Below are positions 1 through 7,356 of a stretch of 64,000 nucleotides of DNA, piece by piece (position 1 is the stretch's first letter; the number at the start of each line of letters is the position of its first letter). The translations under genes and the position numbers were made by a program. Under the pieces are notes generated by a model. It was not told the origin of the DNA, made no database searches, and was given only the letters and a program-made list of their open reading frames with translations. Source of the stretch: Lentzea jiangxiensis (GTDB taxonomy: Bacteria; Actinomycetota; Actinomycetes; Mycobacteriales; Pseudonocardiaceae); contig NZ_FNIX01000005.1 of assembly GCF_900104175.1 (NCBI RefSeq), positions 1-64,000 of the forward strand, written 5' to 3'.

Positions 1-288
1 AACTTCTCCCCGCACCGCCACCCCGACATCCGCAAGTGGGCCGCCGGCAACCAGATCGAGCTGGTGTTCCTGCCGACCTACGGATCCTGGCTGAACTGGA
101 TCGAGGCCGAGTTCGCCGCACTGCGCTACTTCGCCCTCAACGGCACCGACCATCGCAGCCACACCGAACAGAACACCGCGATCGCCGCCTACATCCGCTG
201 GCGCAACGCCCGCGCCAAGCCCAAGACCGGCTTCGCCACCGACTCACCCATCCGCACCTGGACCCATTACCCGGCCAACGTTGCGTGA
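1..288 (+). mobile_element. IS630-family transposase, C-terminal part (cut by window edge)
   Basis: The reading frame is open from base 1 and ends at a TGA at 286-288, so only the last 95 residues are seen. The stretch LPTYGSWLNWIEAEFAAL is characteristic of the last catalytic block of IS630/Tc1-type DDE transposases, where the final acidic residue (the E of WIE) sits in a WLNxIE context. This enzyme family cuts and pastes DNA at TA sites. Whether the element is complete cannot be judged because its start lies outside the window. The trpF gene begins immediately after it, tail to tail, with only seven bases between the stop codons, so the right end of the element must be very short or eroded. 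Confidence 0.85.
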
Positions 289-295
289 CGCGCCA

Positions 296-892
296 CTAGC
301 CTCGCGCGGCGGCGACGAACTCGCGCATCCGGCCGTGGTCCTTCACGCCCCGGCTCGACTCGATGCCGCTGGACACGTCGACGCCCCACGGCCGCGCGAC
401 GCCGATCGCGCCGGCGACGGTCTCCGGCGACAGCCCGCCCGCGAGCACCCAGTGCCCGGTGGGCGGGTTGTCGGCGAGCCGCGTGACGTCCCACTGCTCA
501 CCCGACCCCGCCACCGGCGAGTCGATCAGGAGCAGTTCCTCGCCGAACGCCCCGGTGCGCACGTCGGTGCCCGGACCCAGCGCCGTGGCTCTGACGAGCT
601 GGAGCGGGAGGTCCGCCAGCTCGTCGAAAGCTTCCTTCGGATAGTCGCCGTGCAGCTGCAACGCGCGCACGCCTGTCTTCAGCGCCATCTCACCGGCTTC
701 GGTGGCCGTGATCCCGCGCACGACGGCGACCGTCAGCACCTGCGGCGGCACGCCCGCGACCAGCTCGCGGGCGAGGCCGGCGTCGATCCGGCGGGGGCTG
801 TCGGTGAGCACGAAGCCCACGGCGTCGGCCCCCGTGTCGACTGCCACGGTGACGTCGGACTCGGTGCGCAGACCGCAGAGCTTCACGAACAC
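296..892 (-). CDS. trpF: Phosphoribosylanthranilate isomerase
   Basis: This 198-residue protein matches the usual single-domain TIM-barrel length of TrpF, which isomerises N-(5-phosphoribosyl)anthranilate to CdRP in tryptophan synthesis. Visible landmarks are the N-terminal KLCGLR block with the catalytic Cys (residue 6), LQLHGD in the middle, LLLIDS with the probable general acid Asp, and the phosphate-binding LAGGLSPETV and VDVSSGIES blocks near the end. The GTG at 892 is chosen because a TAGGAT -10 element (reverse strand, 900-905) lies seven bases upstream, which suits a leaderless transcript. The gene stands alone: no other trp genes are in view. The next gene is divergent. Confidence 0.93.
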   Translation of the reverse strand: MFVKLCGLRTESDVTVAVDTGADAVGFVLTDSPRRIDAGLARELVAGVPPQVLTVAVVRGITATEAGEMALKTGVRALQLHGDYPKEAFDELADLPLQLVRATALGPGTDVRTGAFGEELLLIDSPVAGSGEQWDVTRLADNPPTGHWVLAGGLSPETVAGAIGVARPWGVDVSSGIESSRGVKDHGRMREFVAAARG

Positions 893-1000
893 ACCACCGA
901 TCCTAGTGAAGTGACGGCCGACGCATGTCGTGCTGCTAACAGTCACACACCTCGGCCCTGTCCGGTCCTCATAGTGGAAGTACGGGCAACGGAGGCCGTT

Positions 1001-2731
1001 ATGACAATCCAAGAAGTCCAGACAGCCACCTCGGTACTGGTGATCGGCAGCGGCGGCGCCGGATTGCGCGCCGCGATCGAGCTCGCCGAACGCGGAGTCG
1101 ACGTGATCGTCGTCGGCAAGCGGTCCAAGGCCGACGCGCACACCGCCCTCGCCGCCGGTGGGATCAACGCGGCGCTGGCGACGATGGACCCCGCCGACAC
1201 CTGGCAGCAGCACGCCGCGGACACCGTCAAGGAGAGCTACCACCTCGCCAACCCGGAGATCGTCCGGGTCGTGGCGGAGCAGGCGCCGCGCGGCATCGAG
1301 GACCTCGAACGCTGGGGCATGCCGTTCGCGCGGGAGACCGACGGGCGCATCTCGCAGCGGTTCTTCGGCGCGCACACGTTCCGCCGCACGTCGTTCGCGG
1401 GCGACTACACCGGGCTGGAGATCCAGCGCACCCTCGTGAACCGCGCCGCGCAGCTCGGCATCCCCATCCACGACACCTGCTACATCACGCGGATCCTGGT
1501 GCGGGACAACGTGGTGTTCGGCGCCTACGGGTTCGACCTCGGCAACGGCACGCGGTACGTGTTCCACGCCGACGCCGTGATCCTCGCCGCGGGCGGGCAC
1601 ACCCGCATCTGGCGCCGCACGTCGAGCCGCCGCGACGAGAACACCGGCGACTCGTTCCGGCTGGCGCTGCTCGCGGGCGGCCGCATCCGCGACCCCGAGC
1701 TGGTGCAGTTCCACCCGTCCGGCCTGCTCGAACCGGAGAACGCGGCCGGCACGCTCGTCTCGGAGGCGGCGCGCGGTGAGGGCGGCATCCTCACGAACGC
1801 CGCGGGCGAGCGGTTCATGGCCCGGTACGACCCGCGGCGCATGGAACTGTCCACACGCGACCGAGTGGCGCTCGCCGCGTACACCGAGATCAAGGAGGGC
1901 CGCGGCACCCCGAACGGGGGCGTGTGGCTCGACGTGTCGCACCTGCCGCGCGAGCAGATCATGCGCCGCCTGCCGAGGGTGTACCAGACGCTGCTCGAAC
2001 TGCAGATGAAGGACATCACCCGGGAGGCCGTGGAGATCGCGCCCACCGCGCACTACTCGATGGGCGGCGTGTGGGTGTCGCCGTCCGACCACTCGACGGG
2101 CGTCGACGGCCTGTACGCCATCGGTGAGGCGTCCAGCGGCCTGCACGGCGCGAACCGGCTCGGCGGCAACTCGCTCATCGAACTGCTGGTGTACGGCCGG
2201 ATCGTCGGTGAGGCCGCGGCCTCGTACTCCGCTTCCCTGGACGCGCAACGACGGTCGCGCGACGCCGTGGACGAGGCGCGGTCCGAGGTCGACGACCTGC
2301 TCGCCGCGGACGGGCCGGAGAACGTCCGCGCCCTGCAACGGTCGCTGCGCGACACGATGACCGAGCACGCGGGTGTCGTGCGCGACGAAGCCGGTCTGCG
2401 CAAGGGACTCGCGGAGCTCGACGAGCTGGAGGAGCGCATCCGCCACGTCGGCGTGCACCCGGACCTGGCCGGTTTCGGGGACCTCGCGCACGCGTTCGAC
2501 CTGAAGTCGTCGGCGATCTCCGCCCGCGCGACCCTGGAGTGCGCGCTGGAGCGGCGCGAGACCCGGGGCTGCCACAACCGGTCGGACTTCCCGGACCTCG
2601 ACCCCGCGCAGCAGGTGAACCTCGTCTGGTCGGGTCCCGGCCGGGTCGAACGCGAGGAGATCCCACCGGTCCCGGCGGAGATCACGGCGTTGATGAGGGA
2701 CGTCGACACGGCGGGCAAGCTGGTCGAGTGA
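1001..2731 (+). CDS. Fumarate reductase/succinate dehydrogenase-type flavoprotein
   Basis: A 576-residue FAD enzyme of the SdhA/FrdA/L-aspartate oxidase superfamily. The ADP-binding motif GSGGAG is at residues 16-21, followed by the AAGGINAAL block. Substrate-binding and catalytic blocks typical of the family follow (QFHPSG, SEAARGEGG, HYSMGG), then HGANRLGGNSL near residue 385 and a C-terminal helical domain. It could be a succinate dehydrogenase/fumarate reductase flavoprotein or an L-aspartate oxidase; no iron-sulfur, membrane-anchor or nadA/nadC genes are adjacent, so the partner is unknown. The ATG at 1001 has a perfect GGAGG eight bases upstream. A hairpin terminator follows the stop codon. 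Confidence 0.88.
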   Translation: MTIQEVQTATSVLVIGSGGAGLRAAIELAERGVDVIVVGKRSKADAHTALAAGGINAALATMDPADTWQQHAADTVKESYHLANPEIVRVVAEQAPRGIEDLERWGMPFARETDGRISQRFFGAHTFRRTSFAGDYTGLEIQRTLVNRAAQLGIPIHDTCYITRILVRDNVVFGAYGFDLGNGTRYVFHADAVILAAGGHTRIWRRTSSRRDENTGDSFRLALLAGGRIRDPELVQFHPSGLLEPENAAGTLVSEAARGEGGILTNAAGERFMARYDPRRMELSTRDRVALAAYTEIKEGRGTPNGGVWLDVSHLPREQIMRRLPRVYQTLLELQMKDITREAVEIAPTAHYSMGGVWVSPSDHSTGVDGLYAIGEASSGLHGANRLGGNSLIELLVYGRIVGEAAASYSASLDAQRRSRDAVDEARSEVDDLLAADGPENVRALQRSLRDTMTEHAGVVRDEAGLRKGLAELDELEERIRHVGVHPDLAGFGDLAHAFDLKSSAISARATLECALERRETRGCHNRSDFPDLDPAQQVNLVWSGPGRVEREEIPPVPAEITALMRDVDTAGKLVE

Positions 2732-2737
2732 CGCGGT

Positions 2738-2762
2738 GAGGGGGCGGAGCTCCCGCCCCCTC
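2738..2762 (+). terminator. Hairpin terminator after the flavoprotein gene
   Basis: A perfect 10-bp inverted repeat (GAGGGGGCGG at 2738-2747 and its complement at 2753-2762) with a five-base loop starts six bases after the TGA. There is no U-tract, as is common for actinobacterial terminators. Confidence 0.65.
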
Positions 2763-2866
2763 CCTCCACGGCCGCGCACCTCCAGCACGTCGCGGATCAC
2801 GCCGATCCGACCGGACAGCGCCCCGCTTCGTGACACCGCGGCTCCCGGACGCGAAGGGGGACGTGG

Positions 2867-3664
2867 GTGCGCGACGACAGGTGGCCCGAGTCGGTCGCGG
2901 GCTGGGAGCTGCACCGGGAGGACCGGCGCGAGCACTACCGCAAGCGCATGTCCAACGGGCTGACCGTGTTCGCCGCGTGGGACGGCGACCGGCGCAGGGG
3001 AACGGTCGGGGCGCGTGTCGAGCCGATCGGCATCGGCCGCACGCTCACGGCGGGCCACAGGGAGTTCCGCGACAGGAACGACCTCCTCACCGCCGCCCGG
3101 CTCGTCGTCGACGTGGCGGCGAACCTGCCGTCGTCGCGCATGGGCCGGGAGACGACAGCCGACCCGTTGCGCGCGGGGGAGGTGGCCGGGAACCCCGAGG
3201 CGGTGCCCGGCTCAGGAGACGTGCCCGAGGTCGAGCTGACGTCTGGGTGGTCCTGCGCCGGGCGTTCGCGAGCTGACCGTCACGGCTTGAACGGCAGCAG
3301 TTCCTCTTCCACGCCGGTCCTGACGACGACGCACGTCGACTCCGGCACCTCCTGCCAGGCCCCGACCAGGTCGCCCAGCGGTTCGGACACGACGAGCCGC
3401 GAGTCGTCCGCGAGGTCGTGCAGCGCGGGGTTGTCCGGGTACTGGCGGCGCAGCGTCGACACGTCGGTGCTGTGGAACAGCGTGCGCGACCTGCCTCGGC
3501 TCGAGTACCGGAACGCCCAGGTCGTCGACCCGTCGGTGACCGCGACCGTCATCTGGACCGGGTGCTCGACACCCGCGCGCCGGCCGACGTCCTCGACGAA
3601 CTCGACCATGCGCGCCACCCCGGCGGGCGGGTCCTGCTCCAGCCCGAAGCTGAGCGCCAGGTAG
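2867..3664 (+). CDS. Hypothetical protein, C-terminal end doubtful
   Basis: The GTG at 2867 follows a GGGGG-rich site. The first roughly 120 codons are convincingly coding: charged and tryptophan residues are frequent (for example DDRWPESVAGWELHRED) and nearly every third base is G or C. From about base 3240 codon quality collapses and the frame runs on as antisense of the amidotransferase gene until 3664. The native protein therefore probably ended near 3240-3276; a one-base shift would give a stop at 3276. A small frameshift, or natural decay of the 3' end, is likely. I do not recognise a domain; no signal peptide or membrane segment is visible. Confidence 0.4.
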   Translation: MRDDRWPESVAGWELHREDRREHYRKRMSNGLTVFAAWDGDRRRGTVGARVEPIGIGRTLTAGHREFRDRNDLLTAARLVVDVAANLPSSRMGRETTADPLRAGEVAGNPEAVPGSGDVPEVELTSGWSCAGRSRADRHGLNGSSSSSTPVLTTTHVDSGTSCQAPTRSPSGSDTTSRESSARSCSAGLSGYWRRSVDTSVLWNSVRDLPRLEYRNAQVVDPSVTATVIWTGCSTPARRPTSSTNSTMRATPAGGSCSSPKLSAR

Positions 3665-4104
3665 AACATGACCTCCGAGTCGGTCGACCCCTCGACCAGC
3701 GGGAACAGCGCGGGGTCGACCGCCAGCACGAGCTCGCGCCGCACCAGCGGGAACTCCGAGATCAGGCCGTTGTGCATCCACAGCCAGCTGCCGTGGCGGA
3801 ACGGGTGGCAGTTCGACCGCTGCACCGCGCCGCCCGTCGAGGCCCGCACGTGCGCGAAGACCCGGTCGGCCGTGATCTGCGCCGCCAGTTCGCGCAGGTT
3901 GCGGTCGTTCCACGCGGGCTCCGTGCTCAGGAAGAGCCCCGGCGTGCTCGCGCTGCCGTACCAGCCGATGCCGAACCCGTCGCCGTTCACGGCGGTCGCG
4001 CCGAGCCGGGCGTGCTTGGACTGCATGACGAGCGAGTTCTCCGGTGCGTAGAGCAGTTCCTCCAGCAACACCGGCGAACCGGAATACGCGAGCCACCGGC
4101 ACAT
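3280..4104 (-). CDS. Class II glutamine amidotransferase (YafJ/EgtC-like)
   Basis: A 274-residue Ntn-hydrolase. The start MCRWLAYSG places the catalytic cysteine at position 2, where it becomes the N-terminal nucleophile after Met removal. This decides the ATG at 4104 over any longer frame, and an AGGAGG site lies just upstream. Other family blocks are GDGFGIGWY, FAHVRAST and CHPFRHGSWLWMHNG, which form the glutamine pocket. The family hydrolyses glutamine-like amides; EgtC removes gamma-glutamyl from an ergothioneine intermediate. No egtA, egtB, egtD or egtE is adjacent, so this is more likely a stand-alone YafJ-type amidohydrolase of unknown substrate. The 3' end overlaps the doubtful tail of the upstream convergent gene. 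Confidence 0.88.
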   Translation of the reverse strand: MCRWLAYSGSPVLLEELLYAPENSLVMQSKHARLGATAVNGDGFGIGWYGSASTPGLFLSTEPAWNDRNLRELAAQITADRVFAHVRASTGGAVQRSNCHPFRHGSWLWMHNGLISEFPLVRRELVLAVDPALFPLVEGSTDSEVMFYLALSFGLEQDPPAGVARMVEFVEDVGRRAGVEHPVQMTVAVTDGSTTWAFRYSSRGRSRTLFHSTDVSTLRRQYPDNPALHDLADDSRLVVSEPLGDLVGAWQEVPESTCVVVRTGVEEELLPFKP

Positions 4105-4192
4105 GACGGACCTCCTCGAACCCAGCGCTACACGGGAACACGTAGTAAACGCGGAACGAGAGGTTTGCGGCGACGCGCCCTCCTCGGGCAGC

Positions 4193-4603
4193 ATGGCCGG
4201 GGTGACGGTCCCTCCCGGTCTACGGCCCCCGCCCTACGAACAGCCCCGGGGGAACTTCGAGACGATCGAGGTCCACGCCCCAGCCGCCCCAGTCGCCCCA
4301 AGCGCGCAGGCCGCGCCGCCGGCGGAACCCGCCGCGGAGCCCGAGGAGCGCTCGGACATCGCCGTGATCGGCCCGATCGCCGCTCTCGTGCTCGCCCTCA
4401 CGATCTGCACGCTGATCCTGGAGCACCCCGCCGCGCGTGTCTCCGCGGCCGGTCTGGCCACGGTCGGGCTGGTCGTGGCCGTCGTGCTGATGCTGATGGG
4501 CAAGAAGCCGAAGCCGGGACGCCACGTGGCCCGGCACGCGATCGACCCCGAGGCGACGGAGCGGATCCCGCCGGGGTGGAGCGCCACCGACCGGCGCCGG
4601 TGA
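4193..4603 (+). CDS. Small membrane protein with proline-rich N-terminus
   Basis: About 136 residues: a proline/alanine-rich cytosolic lead (PPGLRPPPYEQPRG), then two hydrophobic segments (IAVIGPIAALVLALTICTLI and AAGLATVGLVVAVVLMLMG), then a basic tail. The open frame extends upstream to 4103, but that would overlap the amidotransferase start, so ATG 4193 or GTG 4202 is preferred; neither has a strong ribosome site. No domain is recognised. It is divergent from the amidotransferase gene. Confidence 0.6.
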   Translation: MAGVTVPPGLRPPPYEQPRGNFETIEVHAPAAPVAPSAQAAPPAEPAAEPEERSDIAVIGPIAALVLALTICTLILEHPAARVSAAGLATVGLVVAVVLMLMGKKPKPGRHVARHAIDPEATERIPPGWSATDRRR

Positions 4604-4999
4604 CCGGAGGCTGGCACCTCCGGCCACCGCAGTACCTCCCGGCGCACGTCCGGAGTCACCAGGCCGCGGTTCGAGCAGGCACAGCGCTTTCGCACCGCGG
4701 CCAACACTATTCGTCCCGTGAGAACGCGCCAATTGGACGCGGTTGACCTGCGCGTCCGCCGCGTCCATGACAACTGCGTGGACGGCAGTGGACGGCAACG
4801 GACGGCAGTGGACGGTCCACGGCTGTCCAGGCGTCGTCCCCGAAAGTGACAACACGCCTGTTCAGGCTGGCAAGTGCCGGTTTTGCCGGTGCAGCATGGG
4901 AGAGCACGCTCCGCATTGGACCGATCACCACGAAGCGGCTGGCACCGCGGGTGACGGAGCTGGAGCGAGTTCCGGAGTCACCTGAAGTAGGGAATCCTC
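4604..4999. other. 396-base intergenic region with repeats
   Basis: No frame here has coding-like codon use. It holds a tandem 10-bp repeat (4778-4817) and otherwise shows no clear promoter or terminator. The last bases carry an AGTAGGGA ribosome site for the gene starting at 5000. Confidence 0.6.
4778..4820. repeat. Four tandem 10-bp units ending in a palindrome
   Basis: GTGGACGGCA occurs exactly twice in a row (4778-4787, 4788-4797), then ACGGACGGCA (4798-4807), then GTGGACGGTC (4808-4817). The last copy forms a 6-1-6 perfect palindrome GTGGACGGTCCAC (4808-4820). Ten-base spacing puts every copy on the same face of the helix. It lies 180 bases before the small membrane protein gene and could be an array of regulator sites; this is inference. 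Confidence 0.75.
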
Positions 5000-5203
5000 A
5001 TGCAGTTCGAGTTCAACCTGCCCTTGTTGCGCAAGCTGATGGCGATTCCGCACGCTAACCCGCTGCTCGGCAACATCGCCCTGATCTGGGCCATGAGCGA
5101 ACGCGGGCACAGCGCGAGTCTTGTGCTCGAGACCGTGGTGATCGTCAACGCGATCGTCGTCGGCCTGAGCGTCCTTTCCCAGTTCGGGGGGCACACGCGC
5201 TGA
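5000..5203 (+). CDS. Small membrane protein, coupled to HTH gene
   Basis: A 67-residue protein with a weakly hydrophobic stretch near residues 20-32 and one strong transmembrane segment (LVLETVVIVNAIVVGLSVLS) near the C-terminus. The ATG at 5000 has an AGGGA site seven bases upstream. Its TGA overlaps the ATG of the next gene (TGATG at 5201-5205), a sign of translational coupling, so the two products are probably needed together. No family is recognised. Confidence 0.65.
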   Translation: MQFEFNLPLLRKLMAIPHANPLLGNIALIWAMSERGHSASLVLETVVIVNAIVVGLSVLSQFGGHTR

Positions 5204-6015
5204 TGTCCACCGCGACACCCGAGGCCGCCGCCGGTTTGGCGGCGGCTCTGCGGGCAGACGTGATTCGACGCTGGAACCTCGCCGGCAGACCCGGACCTGG
5301 CGAGCTCGCCGCGGCCAGCGGGCGTGCCGAGGAGTTGTTCCGGGACTTCCTGGACGGCCGGCAGGGGGTGAACCCGCACCTGCAGTGGCTCGCGATGAAC
5401 GACGCGCTGTCCGCGCCTGGCGAGCACGACGCGAAGTTCAGAGAAGCGGTGTGGCGGTGGGTGCGGACGGTCAGCGGGCCGCCCACCCAGCCGTCGCTGC
5501 GGCCCCTGCGAGCGAAGCCTCCTGCCGAGTCGGAGACCTCGCTGCAAGGGGCGGACCCGCTCGTGCTGGCCAGACGGGTGAACTCGGCGCAGCAGTTCAA
5601 CCACCAGCTGCGCCGGCTGATGATCCAGACCAGCACGTCGTTCACCGACATCGGCCGACGCAGTGAGAGCCTGCCGCGCAGCACCGCTCATCACCTGGTC
5701 AACCACGATCGATTACCGGCGCGGGCGGAGCAGGTCCGCGCGTTCGTCCAAGGTTGCGGGATCGACGAGAACGCACAGGACGAATGGGTGGCGGCATGGC
5801 AGGAGGCTCGCGTCCGGCTGTCCGGGGCCGCGCCCGCGCCCGTCCCGCTCCGTCGCCGCCGCCGAGACCGTGTCCTGTTCACCATCACCATCACGACGCC
5901 TCGTCGCGGCAGGGCGTGCACCGTCACAACGGCGCGTGCGGGCCGTGCGGCGTTGATGATGATGCTTTGTTTGATCACTGCTTTGTGGCCGCTGGCGGCT
6001 GGGGTGTGGGGATAG
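5203..6015 (+). CDS. Helix-turn-helix protein with C-terminal membrane anchor
   Basis: A 270-residue protein. The central part (residues about 140-205) has the pattern of actinobacterial XRE-like proteins that select a short 'ready to bind' helix (SFTDIGRRSESLPRSTAHH followed by RAFVQGCGI and a WVAAWQEAR helix). The N-terminal 90 residues hold a second, weaker version of the same layout. The chain ends in a basic stretch and a hydrophobic helix (ALMMMLCLITALWPLAAGVW), so it is probably a membrane-tethered regulator. Translation is coupled to the upstream 67-residue membrane protein. A hairpin terminator follows at 6064. It shares architecture with the gene at 6516. Its ligand and target are unknown. 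Confidence 0.7.
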   Translation: MSTATPEAAAGLAAALRADVIRRWNLAGRPGPGELAAASGRAEELFRDFLDGRQGVNPHLQWLAMNDALSAPGEHDAKFREAVWRWVRTVSGPPTQPSLRPLRAKPPAESETSLQGADPLVLARRVNSAQQFNHQLRRLMIQTSTSFTDIGRRSESLPRSTAHHLVNHDRLPARAEQVRAFVQGCGIDENAQDEWVAAWQEARVRLSGAAPAPVPLRRRRRDRVLFTITITTPRRGRACTVTTARAGRAALMMMLCLITALWPLAAGVWG

Positions 6016-6063
6016 GCGCTTCGCAATTTGTTGCCGAGCCCACCAAATCATGTTCATCGGGCA

Positions 6064-6095
6064 GGAGCAGACCCTGTTCCCGCAGGGTCTGCTCC
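6064..6095 (+). terminator. Hairpin terminator after the HTH gene
   Basis: A perfect 13-bp inverted repeat, GGAGCAGACCCTG (6064-6076) and its complement (6083-6095), with loop TTCCCG. It lies 49 bases after the stop of the HTH-membrane gene. It could also act as an operator, but position and strength favour termination. Confidence 0.65.
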
Positions 6096-6101
6096 CGATG
6101 T

Positions 6102-6499
6102 CCCGTGCCGCGTCCGGATCCTTTGCAGAAGATGCAGGCCTGGCCGGGAGTTCGTGAAGCCGTGAGCGAATTCGCTCGGTGCGGCCCGGACGTTACACGC
6201 TTGCGTGGACGACTCGGGGCGGTTGAGCGGCGGGAGAGCGCTCACACGGCTTCTACCTGCGTTGTCCATCCGCATTCCGTACCGGATCGAGTGATGATCG
6301 CTTCGTTCTCGACAGGTGCCGAGCCCATGATCGATGTTCACGTGCGGCCGAGATCCCTCTCGCTTCGGGGGAACGTGGCATGGTGATTTCTTCGGGCGCG
6401 GTCGCACGTGTAGTGTCACGATCCACTCTCGTCAGCTGGTGGTATTCCCGTGCCGCTTCCGTGCAGGTGCGAGAGGTCGCGTTCGGATCCTTTGCAGAA
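6102..6499. repeat. Duplicated upstream element, two copies in a gene-free gap
   Basis: Two blocks occur twice in the same order: CCCGTGCCGC at 6102-6111 and 6447-6456, and CGGATCCTTTGCAGAA at 6115-6130 and 6484-6499. The blocks are 3 bases apart in the first copy and 27 in the second. The second copy ends 16 bases before the ATG of the second HTH-membrane gene. The first copy sits after the terminator of the previous HTH gene with no convincing gene behind it. The rest of this gap (6131-6446) is lower in GC and shows no gene or RNA that I can recognise. The repeat may mark a lost duplicate gene or a shared regulatory site. Confidence 0.7.
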
Positions 6500-6515
6500 T
6501 GTGGAGCAATTCTTC

Positions 6516-7004
6516 ATGGTTAGGAATTCGAGGGGTGCTGACGCGCACTCCGAGATCTGGCCGGACCCGGCCGGAATGCGCACCACCGCGGCGTTCGTCA
6601 ACGGCCTGAGGACGGTGCGGACGCGGTCCGGCAAGTCCTTCACCGAACTGGCCGAGCGCAGCAAGGCACTCGGCTACCCGCAGTCGCGGAGCACCTTGCA
6701 CAAGATGTGCCAGGAGGAGAAGGGGAAGCTGCCGTCCACCTTCGGGCGCGTCGAGCACTTCCTGCTGACCTGCGGGGTGCCCGCTGCGGAGATCGGGGCT
6801 TGGCGGAAGGCCTACCAGCGCCTGAGCGAGGCGCCGGACCTCGTCGCGGCGGAACCCATGCCGATCGGTGAGGTCGGTGACTTCGTGCAGGACTTCGCCG
6901 ACTTCGACCGCTCGACCGGTGTTCGTCCGTCCCTCACCTGGCTCGCGGGTGCGTTCCTGGTGGGAACGGCCGCCGGTGGAGCTGTGGTGGCCTGGCTGGT
7001 CTGA
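6516..7004 (+). CDS. Second membrane-anchored helix-turn-helix protein
   Basis: 162 residues. The HTH-like part spans about residues 25-95 (FVNGLRTVRTRSGKSFTELA, then a recognition-type segment SRSTLHKMCQEEKGKLPS, then VEHFLLTCGVPAAEIGAWRK), the same order of elements as in the protein encoded at 5203. A single hydrophobic helix (SLTWLAGAFLVGTAAGGAVV) ends the chain, with only a few residues beyond it. ATG 6516 is preferred, with GGAG ten bases upstream; an in-frame GTG at 6501 is possible. A strong hairpin begins four bases after the stop. It is probably a membrane-bound transcription factor or signalling adaptor; its function is not known. Confidence 0.7.
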   Translation: MVRNSRGADAHSEIWPDPAGMRTTAAFVNGLRTVRTRSGKSFTELAERSKALGYPQSRSTLHKMCQEEKGKLPSTFGRVEHFLLTCGVPAAEIGAWRKAYQRLSEAPDLVAAEPMPIGEVGDFVQDFADFDRSTGVRPSLTWLAGAFLVGTAAGGAVVAWLV

Positions 7005-7007
7005 CGG

Positions 7008-7045
7008 GTGGTGGCCGTCCGTTCCCTCGCATGGACGGCCACCAC
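7008..7045 (+). terminator. Hairpin terminator
   Basis: GTGGTGGCCGTCC (7008-7020) pairs perfectly with its complement at 7033-7045 across a 12-base loop, starting four bases after the stop of the second HTH-membrane gene. Confidence 0.7.
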
Positions 7046-7048
7046 GAC

Positions 7049-7185
7049 TCACCTCAGGGTCGCCAGACCCGCCTTCGCGTACTTCTCGTCCAGGTCACCG
7101 CTGGGCGCCCCGCCCACGCCGATGCCCGCCACGGACGAGCCCTGGACCGGTGGAGTAGCCGGCGTGGCTGTGCCCTCCCGAGCGC
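7049..7185 (-). pseudogene. Fragment of an HbpS/GlcG-type (DUF336) protein
   Basis: Read on the minus strand, the frame ending at TGA 7049-7051 gives VAGIGVGGAPSGDLDEKYAK followed by AGLATLR and stop. This is the conserved C-terminal glycine-rich block of the HbpS/GlcG heme-binding-type family (G-[VI]-SG-A-P...DE..A..G). Only about 40 codons remain, and the 5' side is replaced by an IS5 remnant at 7186. It is therefore a truncated relic with no start codon. Confidence 0.6.
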
Positions 7186-7356
7186 ATGGCGAACGGAACA
7201 CGGCTCGTTCTCGGCTCCGGCCTGGGCACGGCCTGGTGCCACGGCATGAAACGGCTGCGCATCCGCTGGGAGCGCCGCGACGACGTCCACGAAGTCCTCG
7301 GCTTCGGCACCTGCATCATCTGCTACCGACACGTCCGACGATCGTGTTGGGGCCAG
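7186..7356 (+). mobile_element. IS5-family transposase relic, C-terminal tail
   Basis: The plus-strand frame contains MKRLRIRWERRDDVHEVLGF followed by GTCIICYRHVRR. This matches the well-known end of IS5-type transposases in actinobacteria (KRxRIRWExRxDIHEAFLxLACxLIxxR). The rest of the transposase is absent and the frame runs on without a proper stop into the NB-ARC gene. It is a fossil of an insertion that truncated the neighbouring HbpS-like gene. Confidence 0.65.

Noticed and set aside
296-3058. A 920-codon minus-strand open frame over trpF and the flavoprotein gene
   Set aside because: Only its last 198 codons, encoding TrpF, are meaningful. The rest is antisense of the flavoprotein gene and shows the arginine- and alanine-rich composition of a GC-driven shadow frame.
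6131-6386. A frame beginning MQAWPGVREAVSEF behind the first copy of the duplicated element
   Set aside because: Codon third positions are poor in G/C, there is no ribosome site and no motif. I took it as non-coding.
5754-6386. A 210-codon frame overlapping the first HTH-membrane gene
   Set aside because: It lies in another frame of the HTH gene, with poor composition, and only extends because stops are rare in this DNA.
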